DNA from: CAVSDF01 sp963726715
Lineage (GTDB): Bacteria > Bacteroidota > Rhodothermia > Rhodothermales > BA12
Length of the DNA: 64,000 bases
Direction: 5' to 3'
Assembly (NCBI GenBank): GCA_963726715.1
Contig: CAVSDF010000005.1
Span: forward strand, 547,121 to 611,120
This document shows, piece by piece, positions 10,735-20,645 of the stretch (position 1 is the first letter of the stretch; each line of letters starts with the position of its first letter). Under the pieces are notes generated by a model, which saw only the letters and a program-made list of their open reading frames with translations, was not told the DNA's origin and searched no databases. The translations under genes were made by a program, and so were the position numbers.

Positions 10735-11511
10735 TCAGCCCTCGTCGCCTTCGGCGGCGCGGGTCGCGTTGGTGACCTCGTGGAAGAGTTCGGCGTCGAC
10801 GATCATCCGGCCCGTGTGCTCGCAGGTGAGGATGCGGATGCGCTCGCCGACCTCGATCTGGCGCTGCGGCGGGACGGCGTAGCCACCGGCGGCGCCGCGC
10901 TCGAGGGGTACGACGGCGCGTCCGTCCTTGAGGCGCGTGCGCAGACGCTCGTAGCTGCGGCGGTAGACGGCGTCGACGTCCTCGGCGGCCTCGTCGCGGC
11001 GGGCGCGGCGCTCGTCGGTCTCGGTCTTCGTCTCCTCCATCACGCTGCTGAGTTCGCCGCGCTTGGTCTCGAGGAGAACGCTGATTTCGGCGCTGCGGGC
11101 GTGGGCGGCGGCGACGGCTTCCTCGCGCACCGGGCGCGCGTAGGTCACCTCGTCGATGCGGGCCTGCGCGTCGATGATGCGCTGGCGCTGGGCCTCGATC
11201 TCCTTGGTGAGCGTGTCGTACTCGCGGTTGTTGCGCACCGTGCTCTGCTGGTCGGTGTAGCGCTTGATCTGCGCCTCCGAGTCGCGCATCTGCGCCTCGG
11301 CGTCGGAGAGGGTGCGGACGCCTTCCGATTCGTCGTGCTGGAAGTTGCGGACGCGGGTTTCGAGGCCGGTCTTCTCGTCTTCGAGATCGCGGATCTCGTC
11401 GGGCAGGTCGCCGCGGAGTTTCTTGAGGTCGTCGAGCTTGGAGTCGAAGTACTGGAGGCGCACGAGCGCGCGCAGCTGGGCGGGAACGGTCGTGTCGAGC
11501 GCGGTGGACAT
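10735..11511 (-). CDS. DUF164/C4-type zinc ribbon family protein, degenerate ribbon
   Basis: 258-residue cytoplasmic protein. About residues 10-190 form a long charged coiled coil (LRALVRLQYFDSKLDDLKKL; KRYTDQQSTVRNNREYDTLT). The C-terminal part aligns with the zinc ribbon of this family (PPQRQIEVGERIRILTCEHTGR), but three of the four metal cysteines are replaced: the first pair reads GAAGGY and the second CEHT. Family members are widespread in Bacteroidota and often lie next to nif3, as here, with the Nif3-like gene 177 nt upstream on the same strand. The function is not established. ATG 11511 (MSTALDTTVPA) precedes the conserved region directly. Confidence 0.85.
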   Translation of the reverse strand: MSTALDTTVPAQLRALVRLQYFDSKLDDLKKLRGDLPDEIRDLEDEKTGLETRVRNFQHDESEGVRTLSDAEAQMRDSEAQIKRYTDQQSTVRNNREYDTLTKEIEAQRQRIIDAQARIDEVTYARPVREEAVAAAHARSAEISVLLETKRGELSSVMEETKTETDERRARRDEAAEDVDAVYRRSYERLRTRLKDGRAVVPLERGAAGGYAVPPQRQIEVGERIRILTCEHTGRMIVDAELFHEVTNATRAAEGDEG

Positions 11512-11666
11512 GTGGGGCGAGAGTGGCGTTGGCGGAGTCGCGGTTCTACCGAATCGCCCGCGACGGGTTCGCGGCCCGGCCGTGAAACCTCGGCGGTGCG
11601 GGGTGCCGTCTGTCGGGGGGCGTCGGTCGAAGCACTCCGTCACCGCCGGAGGCTGTCGTGGCGAGG

Positions 11667-11677
11667 ACCTGTCAGGT
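11667..11677. repeat. Half copy of the ACCTGTCAGGT palindrome
   Basis: ACCTGTCAGGT, followed by GTCCGTCGTC-type units at 11681-11705. It fills the gap between the DUF164 gene and nif3. Confidence 0.6.
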
Positions 11678-11688
11678 TGCGTCCGTCG

Positions 11689-12822
11689 TCAGCCGTCCGT
11701 CGTCCGCGCGACGAAGACGCGCGCTGGCGAGGTCGGCGCGGCGGTGCGCTGCCACGTGACGGCGGGCGCCAGGGCGCGGCAGGCGTCGAGGAGCAGGCGC
11801 TCGGCGACGCGCTCGGTGGCGTCGTGGCGGGCGTCGACGGTGAGCATTGCGGGCGCGCCGTGGGCGTCGAGGGTGTCGAAGAAGCGGTGGTAGGTCACGT
11901 CGGCGGTGACGTAGGCGTCAGCGCCCGCGCGGAGGGCGGCGCCCGCGAAATCGCTGCCGGAGCCGCCGCAGACGGCGACGCGCGCGATCGTCCGCCCGGC
12001 ATCGCCGGAGACGCGGAGGGCGTCCTCGCCGAGCACGCGGCAGACGTGGGCGAGAAACGCCTCGCCGGTCATCGGCTCCGGCAAGCGTCCGATGGCGCCG
12101 AGGCCGTGGGTGGTCGATGGCTGCTCGGCGGCGATGAGGTCGTAAACGACCTGCTCGTACGGGTGCGCGGCGCGGAGGGCGGCGACGGCGCGCGGCGCGA
12201 GGGCACGGGCGACCTCCACCTCGATGCGCACCTCGTTCGTGGCCTCGTCGGTGCCCGGCGCGGTGCCGGTGAACGGACGCGCGTGCTCGTCTGGACGGAA
12301 GTGCCCGGTGCCCGCGCTCTCGAACGCGCAGCCGAGGTAGGCGCCGATGTGGCCCGCCCCGGCACCGGCGAGGGCGGCGCGGACGGCGTCGGCGTGGGTC
12401 GGCGGGACGAAGGTGACGAGCTTGAGCGTCGCGCCCTCGGTCGGCACGAGCACGGCGACATCCACAAGCCCGAGATCCGCCGCGAGCGCGTGCGAGACGC
12501 CGCCCGGCGCCACGTCGAGGTTGGTGTGGAGGGCGATGTGCGAGACGCCCTCGCGCGCGCACCGGTGGGCGAGGCCGCCGACGCCCGCGCCCGCGACGAC
12601 CCGTTTGAGCGGCTTGAAGACGAGCGGATGGTGCGTCACGACGACGTTCGCGCCCGCCGCCCGCGCCTCGTCGAGCACATCGTGCGTCAGATCGAGCGCG
12701 ACGATCCCGCCGGAGACGTCAGCCGCCGGGTCGCCGACGTTGAGACCGGTGTTGTCCCAGTCCATCGCGAGGGCAAACGGGCACCAGCGGTCGAGGGCGG
12801 CCAGGAGATCGGAGACGGTCAT
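11689..12822 (-). CDS. Nif3-like dinuclear metal center protein
   Basis: 377-residue member of the NIF3/DUF34 family, related to E. coli YbgI and GTP cyclohydrolase I type 2. The metal ligands are visible: the N-terminal block ANVVVTHHPLVFKPL with HH, the following AREGVSHIALHTNLDVAPGG, and the C-terminal YVTADVTYHRFFD with a final ARHDATE. The longer architecture (over 350 residues) includes the inserted PII-like domain, here about 150-250 (AVRAALAGAGAGHIGAYLGC...AAHPYEQVVYDL). The biochemical role is unsettled; metal binding and hydrolase activity are the usual proposals. Start ATG 12822 (MTVSDLLAALDRWCPF). It is probably co-transcribed with the DUF164 gene. Confidence 0.93.
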   Translation of the reverse strand: MTVSDLLAALDRWCPFALAMDWDNTGLNVGDPAADVSGGIVALDLTHDVLDEARAAGANVVVTHHPLVFKPLKRVVAGAGVGGLAHRCAREGVSHIALHTNLDVAPGGVSHALAADLGLVDVAVLVPTEGATLKLVTFVPPTHADAVRAALAGAGAGHIGAYLGCAFESAGTGHFRPDEHARPFTGTAPGTDEATNEVRIEVEVARALAPRAVAALRAAHPYEQVVYDLIAAEQPSTTHGLGAIGRLPEPMTGEAFLAHVCRVLGEDALRVSGDAGRTIARVAVCGGSGSDFAGAALRAGADAYVTADVTYHRFFDTLDAHGAPAMLTVDARHDATERVAERLLLDACRALAPAVTWQRTAAPTSPARVFVARTTDG

Positions 12823-12879
12823 CGGGAGTTGAGGATCGGGTATTGGGGATGGGGTATTGGAGGATGGAGGGGAGAGGGA

Positions 12880-12909
12880 AACCTGTCAGGTGCGGGGACC
12901 TGACAGGTT
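12880..12909. repeat. PAL1 palindrome upstream of nif3
   Basis: AACCTGTCAGGT (12880-12891) and ACCTGACAGGTT (12898-12909) are perfect inverted arms around GCGGGG. The preceding 12838-12870 is a simple repeat of TATTGGGGATGGGG type, and 12930-12948 carries its complement. Confidence 0.85.
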
Positions 12910-12949
12910 GGCGCCATTCGTCCACTTTCCGATCCCCAATCCCCCGCCC

Positions 12950-14290
12950 TCACGCCCCGCGGTTGGCGAGGGCGACGCCTTCGGCCTCGTCGACGCGGAG
13001 GAGGAGGACGGCGCCGATGCTGAACATCACGAGCACGACGGCCATCCCCGCGCGGTGCGTGCCGAAGGCGCTCGTGAAGGTGCCGTAGAGGACGGGACCG
13101 AGGAAGGCGGTCGCCTTGCCGGAGAAGGCGAAGAATCCGAAGAACTCCGATTCCTTGTCGTCGGGCACGAAGCGCCCGAGCAGGCTCCGGCTCGCCGCCT
13201 GGTTCGGCCCGACGAGCAGGCCGACGGCGATGGCGGCCGCCCAGAAGATGGGCCGCGTCTGGCCGACGACCGCGACCAGGCCCGCCGCGAACAGGCCGAC
13301 GAGCGAGAGGAGGATCGTGTTGCGTCCGCCGATGCGGTCGTCGAGCATCCCGAAGACGACCGCGCCGATGCCCGCCGACACGTTGAGCGCGATGCCGAAG
13401 AGGATCGTCTCCTCGGTCGTGAAGCCGTAGACCTGGCCCGCGAAGATGGCGCCGAGCGAGAAGATGACCACGAGGCCGTCGTTGTAGACGAGCCGCGCAA
13501 CGATGAGGCGGATGATCTGCCGGTAGCGCCGGAGGTCGCGGAACGTCGCCGCGAGCTGCCGGAAGCCCGCCGTGACCACGTTCTCGCCCGTCTCGCCGGT
13601 CGCCACGCGCGGCTCGCGGACGTAGCGGATGAACGGGACGGTGAAGATGGCGAACCACACCGCCACGAGCAGGAGCGTCGCGCGGACGTCGCCGCCCGGC
13701 CCGGCGGGGAAGCCGGTCGTCTCGCTGATGAAGGCTTTGAGCGGGCTCTCGCGCACGAACCCGAAGAGCGCGATCACGAGCGCCACGATGCCGCCGACGT
13801 ACCCGAGGCCCCATCCGAGCCCCGACACGCGCCCGATGTGCGACTCGTCGACGAGGTCGGGGAGGAAGCTGTCGTAGAAGACGGCGCCCATCTCGAAGGC
13901 GATGTTGGCGAGCACGAGGAGCGTCGCCGCGAGGAGCACGTGGCCAGGCGTGACGAACGCGAGGGCGGTGGTCAGGAGCACGCAGAAGGCGCTGAAACTG
14001 AGGAGGAGACGCTTGCGGTAGCCGCCGCGGTCGGAGATGGCGCCGAGGATCGGCGAGAGCATCGCCACGCAGACGGCGGTGAGCGCCATGCAGGTCGTCC
14101 AGACGGACGTCAGGTCGCTGCCGTCGCCGCTCATCGCCTTCGTGAAGTACGTCGAGTAGATGAACGTGATGACGAGCGTGGTGAAGGACGAGTTCGCCAC
14201 GTCGTAGAACGCCCACGCCCAGACGGGGCCGCGGCGGTACGGGGAGGCAGCGGGCGCAAGCGGCGCGGCGGGCAAGGGGGGGACGGACAC
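12950..14290 (-). CDS. MFS transporter, UMF1/Atg22-like family
   Basis: Inner-membrane carrier of about 446 residues with 11-12 predicted helices. It opens VWAWAFYDVANSSFTTLVIT, the hallmark of the UMF1 (vacuole effluxer-like) branch of the major facilitator superfamily, and has the A-type loop GAISDRGGYRKRLL after TM2-3 and DRIGGRNTILLSL in the second half. The substrate is unknown. GTG 14290 (MSVPPLPAAPLAP) is preferred over TTG 14335: the TTG lies inside a TACTTTGG promoter box, 42 nt upstream of the GTG. The reading frame is intact. Confidence 0.88.
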   Translation of the reverse strand: MSVPPLPAAPLAPAASPYRRGPVWAWAFYDVANSSFTTLVITFIYSTYFTKAMSGDGSDLTSVWTTCMALTAVCVAMLSPILGAISDRGGYRKRLLLSFSAFCVLLTTALAFVTPGHVLLAATLLVLANIAFEMGAVFYDSFLPDLVDESHIGRVSGLGWGLGYVGGIVALVIALFGFVRESPLKAFISETTGFPAGPGGDVRATLLLVAVWFAIFTVPFIRYVREPRVATGETGENVVTAGFRQLAATFRDLRRYRQIIRLIVARLVYNDGLVVIFSLGAIFAGQVYGFTTEETILFGIALNVSAGIGAVVFGMLDDRIGGRNTILLSLVGLFAAGLVAVVGQTRPIFWAAAIAVGLLVGPNQAASRSLLGRFVPDDKESEFFGFFAFSGKATAFLGPVLYGTFTSAFGTHRAGMAVVLVMFSIGAVLLLRVDEAEGVALANRGA

Positions 14291-14331
14291 GGGAGGCGGG
14301 AAGGCGGGAGGAGGGCGCGGAGACAGCGCCG

Positions 14332-14339
14332 CCAAAGTA
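14332..14339 (-). promoter_or_regulatory. TAnnTTnG -7 element of the MFS gene
   Basis: TACTTTGG on the minus strand, 42 nt before the chosen GTG. It argues against the TTG start overlapping it. Confidence 0.5.
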
Positions 14340-14448
14340 GCGTCCGCCCCCGCCGTCCTCGCCGGTGCCGTGCGTCCGTTTGAGCCGCCCGCGCGCCGGA
14401 TTGGGGCATCGGGGATGGGGTAGGGGGGATTGGACGTAGAAGCGCGCC

Positions 14449-14478
14449 AACCTGTCAGCTCCCCGCACCTGACAGGTT
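14449..14478. repeat. PAL1 palindrome between the Nfu_N and MFS genes
   Basis: AACCTGTCAGCT and ACCTGACAGGTT flank CCCCGC; one arm has a single change (AGCT for AGGT). Flanked by GGGGATGGGG units (14399-14432) and by GTCGTCC units (14517-14546). Confidence 0.8.
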
Positions 14479-14543
14479 TCCCGCCACAGCCGCCGCACTC
14501 ACCACCGCGTGCGATGTCGTCCGTCGTCGGTCGTCGTCGTCCG

Positions 14544-14837
14544 TCAGACTCCGTCGAAGGCGTGGAGGATGGCCTCGGCGCCCGCGAGAACGGCGTCCCA
14601 GCGCGCGTCGGGCGTCTTGGTGATCGTGAGGAAGTCGGCGAGCGCGAACACCCCGGCGACGCCGGGCACGCCGAAGAGCGCGAGGGCGAGCGGGTGATCC
14701 GCGGCGTCCGCCGCCGAGGTGGCCGAGAGCATTCCGCCCGCGCCCATCCGAGCCGCGGGCACGACCGGCGCGCCGTCGGTGCGGACGAGCTTCAAGCTGT
14801 TGGGGTTGGGCGTCGGGTGGGTGGCGTAGCCGGGCAT
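14544..14837 (-). CDS. Scaffold protein Nfu/NifU N-terminal domain protein
   Basis: 97 residues consisting of a single Nfu_N domain: PNPNSLKLVRTDGAPVV near the start, HPLALALFGVPGVAGVFALA in the middle and FLTITKTPDARWDAVL near the end. It lacks the C-terminal CxxC NifU-like domain that carries the Fe-S cluster, as in many Bacteroidota stand-alone versions. It may assist Fe-S transfer together with the IscA-type protein at 3372-3770; that link is inference. ATG 14837 (MPGYATHPTPNPNSLK) starts directly at the domain. Confidence 0.85.
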   Translation of the reverse strand: MPGYATHPTPNPNSLKLVRTDGAPVVPAARMGAGGMLSATSAADAADHPLALALFGVPGVAGVFALADFLTITKTPDARWDAVLAGAEAILHAFDGV

Positions 14838-15168
14838 GGCGAGGCGGGGGAGGGGAGGCTGCGGATGAAACGCCCGCGCGCCGCGTCGGAGCCGGGCGGC
14901 GCGGGCAGGTGCCGTTCGGGTCGTTGCGGCGAGATGGACCGTGTCAGAACGGGCGCGGGACACTGGCGGCGGTGCCCCGATTGACGCGCAACGACGCCCG
15001 CTCTCGGATCGCCGAAAACCGGGGGAGGCGCTGGCGGATGCGGGGCGCTGTAATAAAACGGTTGCAAGGGAGCAGGCGCGTGGTCGCGCGGGGTGCGGAG
15101 GCTGCATCTTCCGGAGATCGTCCCTCGCCGCGCCGCCGCCGCCCGGCCTCGCCCCATCGCTCCTCCCC

Positions 15169-15579
15169 ATGCCCGACGTTCCCGTCCCCAGCGCCCGCCC
15201 GCCCGCCGCCACGCCTGCGCCCACGCATGTCACTGCCGAGAGCCGCCTGGGCCGCATCCAGCACGAATCGTCGGCCCTCGTGCAAGACGTCAAGGACTGG
15301 GTCGAACTCCGCCTCGACCTCGTGCGCGCCGAGGTGCAGGAGTCGATCAAAGCGCAGATCGACGGGCGCAAGGCCGCCGTGCTCGCCCTCGTCATCCCCG
15401 GCGTGCTCGGCGCCATCGGCGCGCTCTTCCTGCTCGTCACGCTCGCGCTCTTCCTCGGCTGGTGGCTCGGCCACGCTGCGTGGGGCTTCCTGATCGTCAC
15501 CGCGGTCCTGCTCATCGGCGCCGCCGTCGCGCGGGCCGTGCTGAGCGGCAAGGCCAAAGCCGCCGCGCCGACGACCTGA
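15169..15579 (+). CDS. Phage holin family / YqjE-like inner-membrane protein
   Basis: 136 residues with a Pro-rich N-terminus, an amphipathic stretch (LVQDVKDWVELRLDLVRAEV) and two hydrophobic helices (AVLALVIPGVLGAIGALFLL and LIVTAVLLIGAAVARAVL). This layout matches the Actinobacterial holin-E/DUF1469 family, whose E. coli relative YqjE sits next to YqjD. The next gene, 38 nt downstream, has a YqjD-like layout, so the pair resembles that two-gene arrangement. There is no sign of a phage here. The role is probably membrane-associated and linked to stress or stationary phase; this is weakly supported. Confidence 0.75.
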   Translation: MPDVPVPSARPPAATPAPTHVTAESRLGRIQHESSALVQDVKDWVELRLDLVRAEVQESIKAQIDGRKAAVLALVIPGVLGAIGALFLLVTLALFLGWWLGHAAWGFLIVTAVLLIGAAVARAVLSGKAKAAAPTT

Positions 15580-15616
15580 CGCCCGCCTCCCGATTCCGCT
15601 CTCTCCCGCTTCCGCA

Positions 15617-16231
15617 ATGGCCGACCCCGCCACCCCCGTCGTCTCCTCGTCGCGCCCCGACGACCGTTCTCCTGACAGCCGCGCCGTCGAGGTGAGCGGC
15701 ACTGCCGAACCGGCGACGGCCCGCGCCGTCCGCGCGCGCCTCGACGCCAAGACCGCCCTCATCCAGACGCGCATCGGCGCCATCGAGGGCGAGGTCGTCG
15801 GCGTCGGCAAGGACGCCCGCGACGCCATCTTCCACAACCCCATCGTGTCGATCGGCGGGTCGCTCGTCGCCGGACTGCTCGTCGGGCTGATCGTCGGGAC
15901 GCCGCGCGACAAGACGCGGTTCGACGGCGCCATCTCGCACCTGCCGAAGTCGATGCGCGGCAGTGCGCGCTCGTGGGCGCAGGCGGCCGAGCGCGAGGTG
16001 CGGCGCGCGGGCAAGAAGGGCGAGGACGTTGGCGAGGCGCTGCGCGACTTCCTGACGCTCAACCATCCGCCGGTGGCGAGCGAGGCGCGGGTGCAGGAGA
16101 AGCAGAAGAACGGCATCATCACCGGCGCGCTCCTCTCGATCCTCACGACCGCCCTCACCGCCGCTGCCAAGACCGCCGTCGAGAACGTCGTCAAGGGCAA
16201 GCACCGCACGACCGAGGCCGACGAGGCCTGA
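15617..16231 (+). CDS. Hypothetical membrane-anchored protein (YqjD-like layout)
   Basis: 204 residues. After a polar N-terminus there is one clear transmembrane segment (PIVSIGGSLVAGLLVGLIVG, about residues 75-95), then a basic, amphipathic region with RGSARSWAQAAEREVRRAGK and a second weakly hydrophobic stretch (GIITGALLSILTTALTAAAK) near the C-terminus. No catalytic motif is evident. The preceding holin/YqjE-like gene and the short spacing suggest one operon. I do not recognise a specific family; YqjD/DUF883-like ribosome-associated membrane proteins are the nearest analogy, by topology only. Confidence 0.65.
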   Translation: MADPATPVVSSSRPDDRSPDSRAVEVSGTAEPATARAVRARLDAKTALIQTRIGAIEGEVVGVGKDARDAIFHNPIVSIGGSLVAGLLVGLIVGTPRDKTRFDGAISHLPKSMRGSARSWAQAAEREVRRAGKKGEDVGEALRDFLTLNHPPVASEARVQEKQKNGIITGALLSILTTALTAAAKTAVENVVKGKHRTTEADEA

Positions 16232-16369
16232 GCGGCACGTTTTCCGACACCGCCGCGGCCGCCCTCCACGGTGCCGAAAGGCCGATGAAACCGCTTCCGG
16301 ATGCCGCCGGGGGCGAAGGGGTACGGACACTTCGTGGGTGCGAAGGGTGCAGACGCGGCCCCCGCATCG

Positions 16370-16377
16370 TACATTCC
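16370..16377 (+). promoter_or_regulatory. TAnnTTnG -7 element upstream of adk
   Basis: TACATTCC, 66 nt before ATG 16443 and just before a hairpin. Confidence 0.45.
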
Positions 16378-16384
16378 GGCTACG

Positions 16385-16418
16385 CAGAGGCCTCGACCGA
16401 CATCGGCCGGGGCCTCTG
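16385..16418 (+). other. Hairpin in the adk leader
   Basis: CAGAGGCC (16385-16392) and GGCCTCTG (16411-16418) form an 8-bp stem starting about 8 nt after the -7 box, followed by TGCCGTTT. It could be a 5' stabilising hairpin, or the terminator of upstream transcription. Which of the two cannot be decided from sequence. Confidence 0.45.
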
Positions 16419-16442
16419 TGCCGTTTCGCCAGCCCCCGCCCC

Positions 16443-17090
16443 ATGAACCTCCTCCTCTTCGGACCGCCGGGCATCGGCAAGGGCACGCAGTCGGCGCTAC
16501 TCGTCGACCGGCACGGACTGGCGCACGTCTCGACGGGCAACATCCTGCGCGCGGCCATCGCTGCCGGTACCGAACTCGGGCGGGAGGCGCGGGCCTACAT
16601 GGACGCCGGGCGCCTCGTGCCCGGACCGGTCGTCCGCGCCGCCGCCGAGGCGCACCTGCGCGACCTCGGCGCCCGCGACTTCGTGCTCGACGGCTACCCG
16701 CGGACGGTCGAGCAGGCCGAGTGGTTGACGGAGTTCATGACCGCCGAAGGCGCCTCCATCGACGCCGTCATCTCGCTCCACGGCCCTCCGGATGTCATCG
16801 TCGAGCGCCTCTCGCGCCGCCGCATGGACCCGGTCACGTCGCAGACGTACCACCTCGACGCCCCGCCCACCGACCCCGCCGTCCTCGCCCGCCTCGTTCA
16901 GCGCAGCGACGACGCGCCGGATGTCGTCCGGAAGCGCCTGCACGTCTACCGCGAGGAGACCGCGCCCGTCGAGGCGTACTACGAGGGCCTCGGCCACCAT
17001 TACGTGGTCGATGGCATCGGATCGGTCGAGGAGGTCTACGCGCGCGTCGAGGCCGTCCTCACGCTCGCCCTCGCCCGCGACACGGCGTGA
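16443..17090 (+). CDS. adk: Adenylate kinase
   Basis: Converts AMP and ATP to 2 ADP. The 215 residues include the P-loop FGPPGIGKGTQS, the AMP-binding segments HVSTGNILRAAIAAGTELG and FVLDGYPRTVEQAEWL, the NMP-side arginine positions and the LID region starting RLSRRRMDPVTSQTYHLD. The LID is of the bacterial long type but has no zinc cysteines, the Ser/His/Thr-bridged form. ATG 16443 follows a leader hairpin. Its stop overlaps the GTG start of the prenyl synthase (GTGA at 17087-17090), so the two genes are coupled. Confidence 0.95.
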   Translation: MNLLLFGPPGIGKGTQSALLVDRHGLAHVSTGNILRAAIAAGTELGREARAYMDAGRLVPGPVVRAAAEAHLRDLGARDFVLDGYPRTVEQAEWLTEFMTAEGASIDAVISLHGPPDVIVERLSRRRMDPVTSQTYHLDAPPTDPAVLARLVQRSDDAPDVVRKRLHVYREETAPVEAYYEGLGHHYVVDGIGSVEEVYARVEAVLTLALARDTA

Positions 17091-18157
17091 GTGCGCCCGT
17101 GCTTCCGTCGCCCCGCAGCACCGCCGCCGATCCGTCTGACGTCGATGCAGGCGCCCTCGCCGCGCGCGTGACCGAACTGCGCCGCCGCGTCGCCGCCGCG
17201 CTTCCGTCGGTGATGGCCGAGAGCGACCCCGACGGCCTGTATGCGCCCGCGCGCTACGCCCTCGCCGCCGAAGGAAAGCGCGTGCGTCCGCTGCTCGCGC
17301 TCCTCGCCGCCGATCTCTACGGCGCCGCCGACGACGCCCTGCCGGCCGCCCTCGCCGTCGAGGTCTTCCACACGTTCACGCTCGTCCACGACGACATCAT
17401 GGACCGCGCGCCGACGCGCCGCGGCCGCCCGACCGTCCACGTCCGCTGGGACGAGCCGACGGCGATCCTCGTCGGCGATCTGCTCTTCGGCGAGGCCACG
17501 CGCCTCGTCGCTCTCGGGCCGCGCGGCGACGTGCGCGCGATGCTGGCTGCGTGGACGGAGATGGTGCGCCGCCTGTGCGAAGGGCAGGCGCTCGACATGC
17601 AGTTCGAGACCGACGGCGCGGTGACGGTCGACCGCTACCTCGACATGATCGACCGCAAGACCGGCGCGCTCCTCGCCTGCGCCCTCGACCTCGGCGGCCT
17701 CGTCGGCGGCGCATCGCAGGACGACCGCGCGGCGCTGCGCGAGGTCGGCCTCGCCGTCGGGCGCGCGTTCCAGATCCAGGACGACCTCCTCGACCTCACC
17801 GCCGCCGACGGCGACGACTGGGGCAAGGCCGTCGGCGGCGACCTCGTCGAGGGCAAGAAGACGTACCTGCTGCTGCGCACCCTCGAACGCGCCGCCGCAG
17901 GGAACACCGGGGAGGCGACGGGCGACGACACCGACGCCGCGTTCTTCGCTGCCCTCGTGGCCGCCAAGGGCATCGCGCCCGCGCGCGTCGCCGAGGCGCG
18001 TGCGCGCATGGACCGCCTCGGCGTGCTCGCCGACGCCCGCGCGGCGGTGCGGGCGTGGACCGATGCCGCCCTCGCCGCCCTCGCCCGCCTGCCCGACGCC
18101 CCGGCCCGCGTGGCGCTCGTCGGCCTCGTCGAAGAACTGAGCGGACGGCGGCGGTAG
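17087..18157 (+). CDS. Polyprenyl (trans-isoprenyl) diphosphate synthase
   Basis: 356-residue all-helical prenyltransferase that condenses isopentenyl diphosphate onto an allylic primer for quinone, carotenoid or lipid-carrier synthesis. The first Asp-rich motif is LVHDDIMDRAPTRRGRPTVH (DDxxD) and the second FQIQDDLLDLT. KRVRPLLALL supplies the IPP-binding lysine and arginine. The residues before the first Asp motif (EVFHTFTLVHDD) suggest a medium or long chain product, but length cannot be fixed from sequence. Start GTG 17087 overlaps the adk stop. The Ala-rich N-terminus of about 30 residues is not conserved. Confidence 0.93.
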   Translation: MSAPVLPSPRSTAADPSDVDAGALAARVTELRRRVAAALPSVMAESDPDGLYAPARYALAAEGKRVRPLLALLAADLYGAADDALPAALAVEVFHTFTLVHDDIMDRAPTRRGRPTVHVRWDEPTAILVGDLLFGEATRLVALGPRGDVRAMLAAWTEMVRRLCEGQALDMQFETDGAVTVDRYLDMIDRKTGALLACALDLGGLVGGASQDDRAALREVGLAVGRAFQIQDDLLDLTAADGDDWGKAVGGDLVEGKKTYLLLRTLERAAAGNTGEATGDDTDAAFFAALVAAKGIAPARVAEARARMDRLGVLADARAAVRAWTDAALAALARLPDAPARVALVGLVEELSGRRR

Positions 18158-18170
18158 CTCGTGGTGTGGA

Positions 18171-18195
18171 CTGCAGGTGCGGGGACCTGACAGGT
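18171..18195. repeat. Decayed PAL1 palindrome after the prenyl synthase
   Basis: CTGCAGGT-gcgggg-ACCTGACAGGT. The right arm is intact and the left arm has changes. Confidence 0.6.
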
Positions 18196-18356
18196 CGCGC
18201 GGCTCGGGTGTTCGGCGTGGGGATCACCTGTCTGGTCCCCGACTGGAGAGGTGTAAACGGCCAGACGCGCGTCCCGCACCACTGTCTCCCGCACCGCATC
18301 ACCCCGGCAGGCAGCCCGGCCGACACGTAACTAGGGAGCGGGGGAGGGAGGTGTCG

Positions 18357-18364
18357 TAGATTGC
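18357..18364 (+). promoter_or_regulatory. TAnnTTnG -7 element upstream of ptsH
   Basis: TAGATTGC, 39 nt before ATG 18404. Confidence 0.4.
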
Positions 18365-18403
18365 GGATGTCCCCCCACCTGCCCCGTTCCACCGGCCCGT
18401 TCC

Positions 18404-18672
18404 ATGCTCACCCGCGACGTCGTCGTGCGCAACCGCGCCGGCATCCACACGCGCCCGGCCTCGATGATCGTCCGCACCGCCTCGCGCTTCGCGGCGGACT
18501 TCACCATCGAGAAGGACGGCTACGAGATCAACGGCAAGAGCATCATCGGCGTCATGACGCTCGCCGCCGAGCAGGGCTCGACCGTGCGCCTCGTCTTCGA
18601 CGGCACCGACGAGGACGCCGCCGCCGCCGCCATCGAGCAGCTCTTCGTCGAGGGCTTCGGCGAGGTGGGCTG

Positions 18673-18673
<1 letters not shown>
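18404..18673 (+). CDS. ptsH: Phosphocarrier protein HPr
   Basis: 89 residues. The active-site histidine lies in NRAGIHTRPAS, and the regulatory serine in NGKSIIGVMTLAA, where HPr kinase/phosphorylase would act. Both sites are intact. It accepts phosphate from enzyme I, encoded immediately downstream with a TGATG overlap. No sugar permease (EIIBC) is in the window, so the pair may serve a regulatory phosphorelay; permeases elsewhere in the genome remain possible. Confidence 0.95.
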
Positions 18674-20553
<1,880 letters not shown>

Positions 20554-20633
20554 CAGCGGAGGCCCCGGACCGCCGGTTGCGTCGTGTCGGGGCACATCGC
20601 GGCCCCTGCGGCGGTGGCGCGGGCGGGCGGTGC

Positions 20634-20641
20634 TACATTCG
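20634..20641 (+). promoter_or_regulatory. TAnnTTnG -7 element directly before the envelope peptidase gene
   Basis: TACATTCG ends only 4 nt before ATG 20646, so transcription would start at or within the first codon. Either the mRNA is leaderless, or translation begins further in, for example at GTG 20724 just before the signal-peptide core. Confidence 0.45.
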
Positions 20642-20645
20642 GCGC

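Noticed and set aside
10684..12903. 739-codon plus-strand frame over the DUF164 and nif3 genes
   Set aside because: Both minus-strand genes are recognisable families; the plus-strand product has no domain features.
12880..12909. PAL1 as a LexA or other transcription-factor operator
   Set aside because: Copies lie after stop codons and between convergent genes as often as upstream of genes, which is unlike an operator.
12857..14383. 508-codon plus-strand frame over the MFS gene
   Set aside because: Extremely charged, repetitive product (Arg/Glu/Asp) that shadows the twelve-helix transporter.
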